From: Actinomadura chibensis NBRC 106107
GTDB taxonomy: Bacteria; Actinomycetota; Actinomycetes; Streptosporangiales; Streptosporangiaceae
Direction of reading: 5' to 3'
Assembly: GCF_001552135.1 (NCBI RefSeq)
Contig: NZ_BCQP01000020.1
Location: 1-64,000 of the forward strand
DNA: 64,000 bases
The translations under genes and the position numbers were made by a program. Of this stretch, positions 38,458-45,523 are shown piece after piece (the stretch's first letter is position 1; each line of letters opens with the position of its first letter). The notes beneath the pieces were generated by a model. It was not told where the DNA came from. It worked only from the letters and a program-made list of their open reading frames with translations, and did not search any database.

Positions 38458-39063
38458 ATGATTCGGATTCTCCTCGCCGAGCGGGCGCCCCTGCTCCGCG
38501 GTGGGCTCGTCGCCTTGTTGGAGAGGGTGTCCGACCTCGACGTCGTCGGCGCCGTCGGCTCGGGCGAGCAGGTCCTGCGGGCGGCGCGCATGCACCGGCC
38601 CGACGTCGCGCTGATCGACGTCGGCCTGCCCGGGCTGGACGGCTTCGCCGCGACGTGCGCGCTGGGGGAGGCCGTCCCGGAGTGCCGGACCGTGCTGATG
38701 GCGGGCCGGACCCGCGCCGGCGACCTGCGCCGCGCCGTGGCCGCGCGGGCGGCCGGCCTCGTGCTGAAGGACACCTCGCCGGGCGACCTGGTCGAGGCGA
38801 TCCGGCGGGCCGCGGAGGGGGCGCGCGTCATCGACCCGGACATGGCGTTCACCGAGCTCGGATCCAGCGAGAGCCCGCTGACCGAGCGTGAGATGGAGGT
38901 GCTCGCGCTCGCCTCACGAGGAGCGTCCGCGGCGCAGATCGCCGAGGACCTCGTCCTCACGATCGGCACCGTCCGCAACCACCTCTCCCGCATCAACCGG
39001 AAGATCGGCGCGCAGAACCGGGTCCAGGCCATCCGGATGGCCGAGGACGCCGGATGGCTCTGA
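38458..39063 (+). CDS. Orphan NarL/LuxR response regulator (RamR/AmfR-like)
   Basis: 201 residues from ATG 38458, with AAGGAG 8 nt upstream. The receiver domain (about 1-120) keeps the phosphorylation-site Asp in VALIDVGLPG and Lys in GLVLKDTS. The usual acidic pair near residue 8 is A-E-R rather than D/E-D, and the conserved Thr/Ser after strand 4 is Met-Ala (TVLMAGR). A LuxR helix-turn-helix (TEREMEVLALASRGASAAQI to VRNHLSRINRKIG) forms the C-terminus. No kinase gene is adjacent. Location beside lanT, lanA and lanKC matches RamR in SapB loci, where the regulator activates the lanthipeptide operon. Its 3' 150 bp overlap the exporter gene on the other strand. Confidence 0.88.
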   Translation: MIRILLAERAPLLRGGLVALLERVSDLDVVGAVGSGEQVLRAARMHRPDVALIDVGLPGLDGFAATCALGEAVPECRTVLMAGRTRAGDLRRAVAARAAGLVLKDTSPGDLVEAIRRAAEGARVIDPDMAFTELGSSESPLTEREMEVLALASRGASAAQIAEDLVLTIGTVRNHLSRINRKIGAQNRVQAIRMAEDAGWL

Positions 39064-40776
39064 GCCGGAGCCGTCGCCGGAGCCGTCGGCCCAGCGGCCG
39101 CTGAGGTCGCGGTAGAGGGGGGACACGGCGGGCAGGTCCGCGTGCCGTCCGAGATGGGCGGACGTCCCGTCCAGCACGAGCACCCGGCGGGCCCGCGCGG
39201 CGGAGCTGATCCGGTGCGCGATGACGATCAGCGTGCCGGGACGGCGCGCGAACGCCTCCTCGGCCCGCGCCTCGGCGGCGGCGTCGAGCCGGTGCGCCGC
39301 CTCGTCCAGGATGACGACGGGCTGCGGCGCGAGGTAGGCGCGGCAGAGCGCGACCCGCTGCCGGTCCGCCTCGGTGAGCGCCGCCGGGTCGAGTTCGGCG
39401 TCCAGCCCGCCGAGGTCGCGGACGAACCCCGTCAGCCCGAGCTCGGCCACCGCCCGCGACACCCGCTCCGGCGACGCGTCCGGCGCGTAGTAGGTCAGGT
39501 TGGCGTGCAGCGTCCCGCCGAAGACGTACGCCTCCTGCGGGACGAGGACGCGGCGCGCCGGGTCGCCCGCCGGGCGCCCCTCCACCCGCACCTCGCCCGC
39601 GCCGGGCTCGGCGAGCCCCGCGATCAGCGCGGCGAGCGTCGACTTGCCGATCCCGCTCGGCCCGACGACGGCGAGGTGGTCGCCGCGCGGGACGACGAGG
39701 TCGAGGTCCTCGATCACCGGCCGGGCGCCCGCGCCGTAGGCGAACGACACCCCGCGCAGCTCGACCGCCGGGGCGTCCTCGACGTACCCGCCGGGCCCGG
39801 CGCGGACGGGCTCGTCCGGCGCGCTCGTCTCCAGGATGCGGCCGAGCGTCACCGCGAGCCGCAGCCCGCTGCCGCCCATGCCGTGCACGAGCGTCCGCAG
39901 CGCCGGCTGCAGCCCGTGCAGGACGTAGGCGAGCGCGCCGATCAGCGTCCCCGGCGTCGCGCCGCGCCGCAGCAGCCACGGCGCCGCCGCGAGGACGAGC
40001 AGCAGCGGCGTCCAGCCGCCGACCGCGAGCGCCAGCGCGCGGACCGCGGCGAACCGGGCGACCGCGCGGCCCGCCGCCGCCTGCGCCTCGACCGCCGCGC
40101 CCAGTTCGGCGCGCAGCGCGTCCTCGCCGCCGCAGGCGACCGCGTCGCGCAGGCCGGACGCGAGCGCGGTCGTCCGCGCCGCGACGTCCTCCTCGCCGAC
40201 GACCAGGTCCCGCTGCCGGACGGCCGCCGCGCCGAACACCGCGCCGAACAGCAGCAGCCCGAGCACGAGCGGCGGCACCACCAGCAGGGCGACCTCGGGC
40301 ATCAGCGTCAGCAGCCCGAGCAGCGCGGCCCCGGCGGTGAACAGGAACCCGCGGGCGATGACGAGCAGCCCGCCGAACGTGTCCCGGACGATCTCCACCT
40401 GGTGCGTCAGCCGGGCGACCGCGCCGGTGTCGGGACGCCCGCGCGTCGACCGGTACAGCGCCCCGCGCACCACCCGCCGGACGAGGTCGTCGCGGAACGG
40501 CTCCACGATCGCGGCGAGCGCCGGGTACAGGCGGCGGCTCCCGAACGCGCCCGCGACCGCCGCGACCGTCAGGACGCCGAGCCAGCCGACGGCCGCCGCC
40601 GTGCGGCCGGTGCGGAACGCGTCGGTCGCCTCGGCGACGGCCCGTCCGAACAGGGCGGTCGGCACGGCCTCGACCAGCGACCACGCGGCGGCCCTCGCCA
40701 CGGCGCGCGGCCGGGCGCGGACCGCGTCGGCCGCCGTGCGGCGCAGCAGCCGCGCGGCGTCCCGCCTGCTCCTCAT
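38914..40776 (-). CDS. Lanthipeptide ABC exporter subunit with canonical Walker sites, degenerate signature
   Basis: 620 residues: an N-terminal membrane domain with about six hydrophobic helices (for example LLTLMPEVALLVVPPLVLGL), then an ATPase. Walker A is VVGPSGIGKSTL, Walker B VVILDEA with the catalytic Glu, and the switch His is in VIAHRIS. The ABC signature is degraded to LTEADRQR instead of LSGGQ. The partner subunit has the opposite defects, so the two form a heterodimer with one good ATP site. Start ATG 40776 follows AGAGG by 6 nt; an in-frame GTG at 40797 is an alternative. The last 50 codons lie antisense to the response regulator gene. It should export the SapB-like peptide. Confidence 0.9.
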   Translation of the reverse strand: MRSRRDAARLLRRTAADAVRARPRAVARAAAWSLVEAVPTALFGRAVAEATDAFRTGRTAAAVGWLGVLTVAAVAGAFGSRRLYPALAAIVEPFRDDLVRRVVRGALYRSTRGRPDTGAVARLTHQVEIVRDTFGGLLVIARGFLFTAGAALLGLLTLMPEVALLVVPPLVLGLLLFGAVFGAAAVRQRDLVVGEEDVAARTTALASGLRDAVACGGEDALRAELGAAVEAQAAAGRAVARFAAVRALALAVGGWTPLLLVLAAAPWLLRRGATPGTLIGALAYVLHGLQPALRTLVHGMGGSGLRLAVTLGRILETSAPDEPVRAGPGGYVEDAPAVELRGVSFAYGAGARPVIEDLDLVVPRGDHLAVVGPSGIGKSTLAALIAGLAEPGAGEVRVEGRPAGDPARRVLVPQEAYVFGGTLHANLTYYAPDASPERVSRAVAELGLTGFVRDLGGLDAELDPAALTEADRQRVALCRAYLAPQPVVILDEAAHRLDAAAEARAEEAFARRPGTLIVIAHRISSAARARRVLVLDGTSAHLGRHADLPAVSPLYRDLSGRWADGSGDGSGSEPSGVLGHPDGLDPVLRADLPVDAGEVVADGADREDEVLGDLRRGRSS

Positions 40777-40815
40777 CCCGCACCTCTCATCCCGCACCTC
40801 TCATCCCGTGCCTCC
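40774..40815. repeat. Three tandem 14-bp copies of a ribosome site plus ATG
   Basis: CATCCCGCACCTCT at 40774-40787 and 40788-40801, then CATCCCGTGCCTCC at 40802-40815. Read leftward each is a GAGGTGCGGGATG-like unit, so a Shine-Dalgarno plus ATG is present three times in three frames. Only the last ATG (40776) is in the transporter frame. The upstream subunit's stop lies inside the array. Confidence 0.85.
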
Positions 40816-42480
40816 GAAGAGCGCGCGGTAGTCCGGGTCGGTCCAGAGCGCGCGGTGGGGGGCGAGGGCGCGGAGCCGCCCGCCCTCCAGCCACGCGACG
40901 AGGTCGGCGCGGGCGGCGGTGGACGCCCGGTTCGTCACGATCAGCCGCGTGCGGTCGGCGAACCGCTCCAGCAGCGCGTCGGTGATCTGCAGCTCGGTGA
41001 CGGTGTCGAGGCTGGACGTCGCGTCGTCCAGCACGAGCACCCGGCCCACGTGCGCGAACGCCCGGGCGAGGCCGAGCCGCTGGAGTTCGCCGCCGGACAT
41101 CGGCGCGTCCGCGAGCGGCGTCGCGTACCCGCGCGGCAGCCGCCGGACGAAGTCGTCGGCCCGCGCCGCGCGCGCCGCCTCCCGCAGCCAGCCCTCGGGC
41201 GGCCGGGTCGGACCGAACGCGAGCGCGTCCAGGACCGTGCCGCCGAACAGCGCGGGCCGGGCGAAGGCGTAGCCGACCTCGCGGCGCAGCGCCTCCCGCG
41301 TGAGGCGGGGGAGGGGGACGCCGTCCAGCAGAACCTCACCCCGGTCCGGGTCGGCGAGCCGCCCGGCGAGCGCGGCGAGCTCCGACGCGCCGGAGCGCCC
41401 GGCGACCGCCACGGCCGCGCCGCCGGGGACCGTCAGGGTCAGCCCGGCGAGCGCCGTCCCGGACGCGACGTCGCGGAACTCCAGCTCGCCGGGGCCGGGC
41501 GGGAGGGCGTCCGCGCCGTGCGCCGGGACGGGCAGGGCGAGGACCTCCTCGGCGCGGGCCGCCCCCGCGCGGGCCCGGCCGAGCCGCAGCAGCTCCGTCA
41601 GCACCGGCCCGAACCCGGCGGCGAGCCCCGCGTACTGGACGGCCGCGACCAGCTCGCCGGTCGTGATCCGGCCCGCCGCGAGCTCGACCCCGGCGACCGC
41701 GACGGCCGCGATCTGGAGGAGCAGCAGGGCGAGCAGGCCGCGCGCCGCGACGCCGCCCTGCACCCGCCACATCGTCTCGCCCTCGGCGCGCAGCCCGGGC
41801 AGCGGCGCGAGGACGCGCCCGCACTCGCGGTCGGCGGTGCCGGCGGCGGCGATCGTCCGGGACCCGGCGAGCGCCTCGGCGAGGCGGCCCGCGATCGTCC
41901 CCTGGACGGTGAGGTAGCGGTGCGCGGTCTGGCCGATGTCCCGGACGAACGCGCGCAGCAGCAGCGCGACCGCCGGGAACGCGACCGCGATCGCCGCCGC
42001 GATCCGCCAGTCGAGCAGGCAGAGCGCGGCGAGCGCCCCGGCGGCGGGCAGCAGCCCGGCCGCGGCCTGCGGCGCGGCGGCGGGCGCGACCCCGGCCTCG
42101 GCGGCGCCGCCGACGACGCGTCCGGCCACGTCGCCGGGCGGGACGCGCAGCGCCGGGCCGACCGCGAGCAGGTGCCGGACGAGCGCGTGCCGCAGCCAGG
42201 CCGTCGCGCGGGCGGCGGCGCAGCCGGTCGCGAGCTCGGTCAGCACCTCCGCCGTCGCGGACAGGACGACGAGCGCGACGCACGGCCACACCGCGGCGGC
42301 GGCCGGGGCCCCGCCCGGCGGCGCCGCGTCGATCGCGCGGGCCACCGCGTACGGGAGCAGGACGGTCGCGCCCGCGTCGGCGAGGGCGGCCGCGCCGACG
42401 AGCGAGGTCCAGCCGCGGGCGCGGGCCGTGGCGCGCAGCAGGAGGCGGTCGGCGCCGGAGACGGCGGGAACGAGGTTCAT
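40801..42480 (-). CDS. Lanthipeptide ABC exporter subunit with degenerate Walker A, intact signature
   Basis: 559 residues: membrane domain, then an ATPase. Walker A reads VAGRSGASELAA, lacking the P-loop lysine. Walker B is VLVLDDATSSLD, with Asp where the catalytic Glu is expected. The switch His is replaced (VTNRAS). The signature MSGGELQRLGLARAF is intact. These defects complement the partner gene at 38914-40776, as in heterodimeric exporters with one catalytic site. RamA/RamB of the SapB system are such a neighbouring pair. Start ATG 42480 overlaps the stop of a six-codon upstream frame. Confidence 0.9.
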   Translation of the reverse strand: MNLVPAVSGADRLLLRATARARGWTSLVGAAALADAGATVLLPYAVARAIDAAPPGGAPAAAAVWPCVALVVLSATAEVLTELATGCAAARATAWLRHALVRHLLAVGPALRVPPGDVAGRVVGGAAEAGVAPAAAPQAAAGLLPAAGALAALCLLDWRIAAAIAVAFPAVALLLRAFVRDIGQTAHRYLTVQGTIAGRLAEALAGSRTIAAAGTADRECGRVLAPLPGLRAEGETMWRVQGGVAARGLLALLLLQIAAVAVAGVELAAGRITTGELVAAVQYAGLAAGFGPVLTELLRLGRARAGAARAEEVLALPVPAHGADALPPGPGELEFRDVASGTALAGLTLTVPGGAAVAVAGRSGASELAALAGRLADPDRGEVLLDGVPLPRLTREALRREVGYAFARPALFGGTVLDALAFGPTRPPEGWLREAARAARADDFVRRLPRGYATPLADAPMSGGELQRLGLARAFAHVGRVLVLDDATSSLDTVTELQITDALLERFADRTRLIVTNRASTAARADLVAWLEGGRLRALAPHRALWTDPDYRALFGGTG

Positions 42481-42497
42481 GCGGGAAGGGGGTTCAT
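42477..42497 (-). CDS. Six-codon minicistron (MNPLPA) coupled to the exporter gene
   Basis: ATG at 42497 has GGAG 5 nt upstream. It encodes six codons, and its TGA overlaps the exporter's ATG (ATGA, 42480-42477). The exporter itself has no clear Shine-Dalgarno. The first 17 bases of the two frames are near-duplicates (15 of 17 identical), so this probably arose by tandem duplication of the start region. It likely delivers ribosomes to the exporter start. Confidence 0.5.
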   Translation of the reverse strand: MNPLPA

Positions 42498-42515
42498 GGG
42501 GTCTCCGAAAGGGGG

Positions 42516-42546
42516 CGGCCGTGGCCCCGCGTGGGGACCACGGCCG
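42516..42546 (-). terminator. Hairpin after the precursor gene (possible attenuator)
   Basis: CGGCCGTGG (42516-42524) pairs with CCACGGCCG (42538-42546), with an inner CCCC/GGGG extension. It lies 12 bp after the precursor stop and 36 bp before the exporter start. A partial terminator here would give more precursor mRNA than exporter mRNA. Confidence 0.65.
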
Positions 42547-42558
42547 CTAGCACGATCG

Positions 42559-42669
42559 TCACAGGCAGATCGTGACACTGTGGGAGCTGTGGCAGAGCAG
42601 GCTCAGGCTGCTGTTGCCGCCGCCGCCGCCGTTCTCGCTCACCATCCCCTGAAGGTCGAGAAGCGCCAT
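42559..42669 (-). CDS. lanA: Class III lanthipeptide precursor (SapB/AmfS-like), 36 residues
   Basis: Sequence features: leader MALLDLQGMVSEN with the LLDLQ motif recognised by LanKC enzymes, a Gly5 run (residues 14-18), and a core with two Ser-Ser-Cys units, SSLSLLC and SSHSVTIC, plus a final Leu. The second unit fits S-x2-S-x3-C, the labionin/lanthionine pattern of SapB; the first is S-x2-S-x2-C, one residue shorter. Serines would be phosphorylated, dehydrated and cyclised onto the cysteines. The ribosome site AAAGGAGGTGA lies 5 nt before the ATG, the strongest in this locus. It sits between lanKC and the exporter genes, as ramS does in the SapB operon. Too short for many automatic callers. 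Confidence 0.93.
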   Translation of the reverse strand: MALLDLQGMVSENGGGGGNSSLSLLCHSSHSVTICL

Positions 42670-42674
42670 GTTCG

Positions 42675-45281
42675 TCACCTCCTTTCGGGCTGGATAGAGG
42701 TGGCCGCCGTGGGGGTTCCCACGGGGAGTCCGGTGTCCGCGCGGGGCTCCGCCCGCGCGGGGGCCTCCGACGCCGTCCGGAAGAACGGCAGGCCGGGGGG
42801 CGGCTCGTGCGGCGCCGTGGCGCGCAGAGCCGTGCCGAGCGCGAGCAGCACCCCGGCCGTGCCCGTCGCGAGGTCCATGGAGAGCCGGTACATGTGCTCG
42901 CCCGGCATCCCGAGCCCGCCGCCGTACGGGAGCGCGTGCCACGCCAGGTCGCGGACGTGGCCCGCCACCCTCGGGTCGTCCCGGTCGTGCCGGGCGAGGT
43001 AGAGGAGCATCCCGGCGCGCCCGCCGAACAGGCTCGGCTGCGCGTAGTACCGGGACATCGCCGCCGTCCTGACCTTCTCGCGGGCCCGCTCGAACTCCTC
43101 GTCCGCGCGGTGCCAGAGGTACTCGTCGAGGACGAGGCCGATCCCGACGCTGCCGCGGGCCAGGTAGGGCAGCACCCGGCTGCCCTGGTCGACGTGCAGC
43201 GCGCCGTTGTGGTCGGTGACGCAGCCCGCGAGGTCGCGGCGCAGCGCGGCGGCGGCGAGGTCGAGCAGGACGGCGTTGCCGGTCCGCTCGTAAAGCCGGA
43301 CGAACATCAGCGCCGCTCCGGCGCCGCCGTGCATCAGGCCGGGACGCGGGGTCGGGCCGTCCGCCGCGCGGTTCGCGACGATCGTCGCGGCGCGGCCCGC
43401 CGCCTCGCGCAGCTCGGTCCGCCCGGTCACGGCGGCGAGGTCGTCCAGGGCGAGGGCGATGCCGGGCAGCCCGCCGTACAGGTCGTCGCCGAGGCGCTCC
43501 CACCGCTCGTTCAGGACGTGCCCGGCGGCGGTGAGCGCGTCGTCGCCGCGGCCGAGGCGGGCGAGCGTGTACGCCGCGCCCATCAGGCCGTCGTACAGGC
43601 CGATCCCGGTGCCGCGCCGGGGGTCGGCGGCGCGGGCGGCGAGCCAGTCCTCGTGCGCGGGGAAGCGGCCCGCGCCGGTCACGTCGAGCGCGTACAGGAC
43701 GCCCGCGGCGCCGTGCGCGAGCCCGAGGGACGCGCCGTTGAACTGCTCGACGTCGCCGGGGAACAGCCGGTCGGCGCGGTCGGGGGTGGCGCTCGCGAGG
43801 ATCGCGCGGGACAGCTCGTCCCGGGCGCGGGCCCAGCCGGGCGGGTCCGGGTCGAACACGGGCGCGGGCATCGCCGGGGCGCCCCGCGCGATGACCTCGA
43901 CGGCCTCGTCCAGGAACTCGCGGGGGACGGGGAAGTTCGCGGCGACGAGGTCGGCGAGCTGCCGCGCCTTGCCGCGGTCGATGACGAACAGCGTGGTCAG
44001 CGGGACGAACAGGGCGAGCCGCAGGCACGCGAGGCTGTACTCGTCGACCTGCGTGCCGCGCCGGTCCGGCGGGGCGAGGAACGCCGGGTTGGCGAGCGTC
44101 TGCCGGCCCCCGGCGGACGCGGGCGCCGCCGTCTCGAAGTCGATCAGCGCGGCGGTGTCGTCCGGGCGGACCATGATGTTGAACATGTGCAGGTCGTTGA
44201 ACACGACGCCGCGCTCGTGGATGGCGGCGACGACCCGCTCGACGCCCGCGTACACCCGCAGCGCCCATTCGGTGTAGTCGGCCGCCTTCTGGGGATCAGG
44301 GTCCGGATCGAGCATCGGATGGCGCTCGGCGAAGAACGTGTTGAGCGTGCGCCCCTCGATGAACTCCTGGACGAGGAAACTGTGCTCGCCGAGCGTGAAC
44401 CAGTCGAGCGCGGCCGGGACGCCGTCGATTCCGTCGAGTTTCTTCAGGATGTCGCGCTCGCGTTCGATGCGCTTCACCGCGTCCGCTCCGTCGGCGGCGA
44501 GCCCGGCGTAGGGGCGGCCCTCTTTCAGGACGACCTTCCGGCCCGTCCGCGTGTCGGTCGCCTGGTAGACGCCGCCGCCGTTGGAGAAGTGGAGCGCCTT
44601 TTCGATGCGGTACGGAAGGTCGGTGGTCGTCGTCGCCCCGCGCGCTTTGAAATGCGGTTCGAGGCAGTCCGGGAGGGTGACCCATTCGGGGACGGTGAAG
44701 ACCGGCTCGCGGCGGTCGGGGACCAGTTCGCCGTCGCCGTTCGCCAGCGCCGCGACGAGCCTGCCCTGCTCGTCCAGACATCGCCGCTCCGCGAACCCGC
44801 CGTACCGCACGTGCAGCGGGCCCTGGCCGATCCGCAGGTCACTGAGGATGTAGGGGCCGGGGAGGCCGTCCAGGCGGGCGCCGAGCTCGGCGAGCACGCG
44901 CTCCAGCTCGGCCTCGTCGGCGGGGTAGATGGTGACGAGCTTGCCGCTCGCCCCGCGCGGGGCGTACTTGGCGTTCCGCGTGCGGAGCGTGCCGGGGCCG
45001 CGCAGGTGCTTGAACTCGATGCCGTTGGTGACGCAGTAGTCGAAGCTCGCGTCCAGCGCCTTTTCGGCGTTTTCCGGACAGCCCGCGACGTGCACTTTCC
45101 AGCCCTGCAGGGGGGTACGGCTCTGCGCCGGAACGTAGACCACCCACTCGTCACCGAAAATCTGCTCCCAGCCTTCCGGAAGCTCACGTCGCGTGATTTC
45201 GAAGTCGGTTTGACGAGTGCGGGGAGGTGTGTCGTAGAACACCTTGTCCGCGAGGCAGTAAAGCTCGTACCCCTTGTCCAC
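42675..45281 (-). CDS. lanKC: Class III lanthionine synthetase LanKC
   Basis: 868 residues from GTG 45281, with a GGAAGGGAAAAGGA tract just upstream. Three parts: an N-terminal lyase region (about 1-210) that removes phosphate from phospho-Ser/Thr; a kinase domain (about 210-480) with GGGVYQATDTRTGRKVVLKE, the catalytic loop VVFNDLHMFNIMV and metal loop ALIDFE; and a C-terminal LanC-like cyclase (about 510-830) with repeated helical-hairpin marks such as GLMHGGAGAALMF and GGLPGIALAL. Typical class III cyclases lack the full zinc set, and I see no clear Cys-His zinc ligand pattern. It is transcribed towards the precursor and exporter genes. The product is probably a surface-active, SapB-like peptide aiding aerial growth. 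Confidence 0.94.
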   Translation of the reverse strand: MDKGYELYCLADKVFYDTPPRTRQTDFEITRRELPEGWEQIFGDEWVVYVPAQSRTPLQGWKVHVAGCPENAEKALDASFDYCVTNGIEFKHLRGPGTLRTRNAKYAPRGASGKLVTIYPADEAELERVLAELGARLDGLPGPYILSDLRIGQGPLHVRYGGFAERRCLDEQGRLVAALANGDGELVPDRREPVFTVPEWVTLPDCLEPHFKARGATTTTDLPYRIEKALHFSNGGGVYQATDTRTGRKVVLKEGRPYAGLAADGADAVKRIERERDILKKLDGIDGVPAALDWFTLGEHSFLVQEFIEGRTLNTFFAERHPMLDPDPDPQKAADYTEWALRVYAGVERVVAAIHERGVVFNDLHMFNIMVRPDDTAALIDFETAAPASAGGRQTLANPAFLAPPDRRGTQVDEYSLACLRLALFVPLTTLFVIDRGKARQLADLVAANFPVPREFLDEAVEVIARGAPAMPAPVFDPDPPGWARARDELSRAILASATPDRADRLFPGDVEQFNGASLGLAHGAAGVLYALDVTGAGRFPAHEDWLAARAADPRRGTGIGLYDGLMGAAYTLARLGRGDDALTAAGHVLNERWERLGDDLYGGLPGIALALDDLAAVTGRTELREAAGRAATIVANRAADGPTPRPGLMHGGAGAALMFVRLYERTGNAVLLDLAAAALRRDLAGCVTDHNGALHVDQGSRVLPYLARGSVGIGLVLDEYLWHRADEEFERAREKVRTAAMSRYYAQPSLFGGRAGMLLYLARHDRDDPRVAGHVRDLAWHALPYGGGLGMPGEHMYRLSMDLATGTAGVLLALGTALRATAPHEPPPGLPFFRTASEAPARAEPRADTGLPVGTPTAATSIQPERR

Positions 45282-45301
45282 TGTCCTTTTCCCTTCCGTG
45301 T

Positions 45302-45317
45302 GCGCCGTTGTCGGCGC
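45302..45317 (-). promoter_or_regulatory. Hairpin in the lanKC 5' leader
   Basis: GCGCCG-TTGT-CGGCGC, a perfect 6-bp stem with a tetraloop, about 20 nt before the lanKC start. It overlaps one copy of a 13-bp sequence (GTGTGCGCCGTTG, 45298-45310) that recurs at 45494-45506 near the end of the neighbouring regulator gene. It could affect translation or be a protein-binding site. Confidence 0.35.
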
Positions 45318-45452
45318 CGCACGCAGAAAAGATTCGCAGGAAAGGACGAAATGGGCCAGTCCCGGAAATAACGAATGGCCCGTGAAGATCTAACGGCTAC
45401 CACCGTGCACCGATCACGCACCGGGCACGCTCCGTGACGCGGGCGGCCCCGG

Positions 45453-45478
45453 CCGGCGGCCCATGGCCGAGCCGCCGG
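45453..45478 (-). terminator. Hairpin downstream of the LAL regulator
   Basis: CCGGCGGC (45453-45460) pairs with GCCGCCGG (45471-45478) around a 10-nt loop, 46 bp after the regulator's stop. It separates that gene from the lanKC promoter region. Confidence 0.5.
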
Positions 45479-45523
45479 TCACGGAAGAGGAATGTGTGCG
45501 CCGTTGACTCGCCGTGAGATCGG

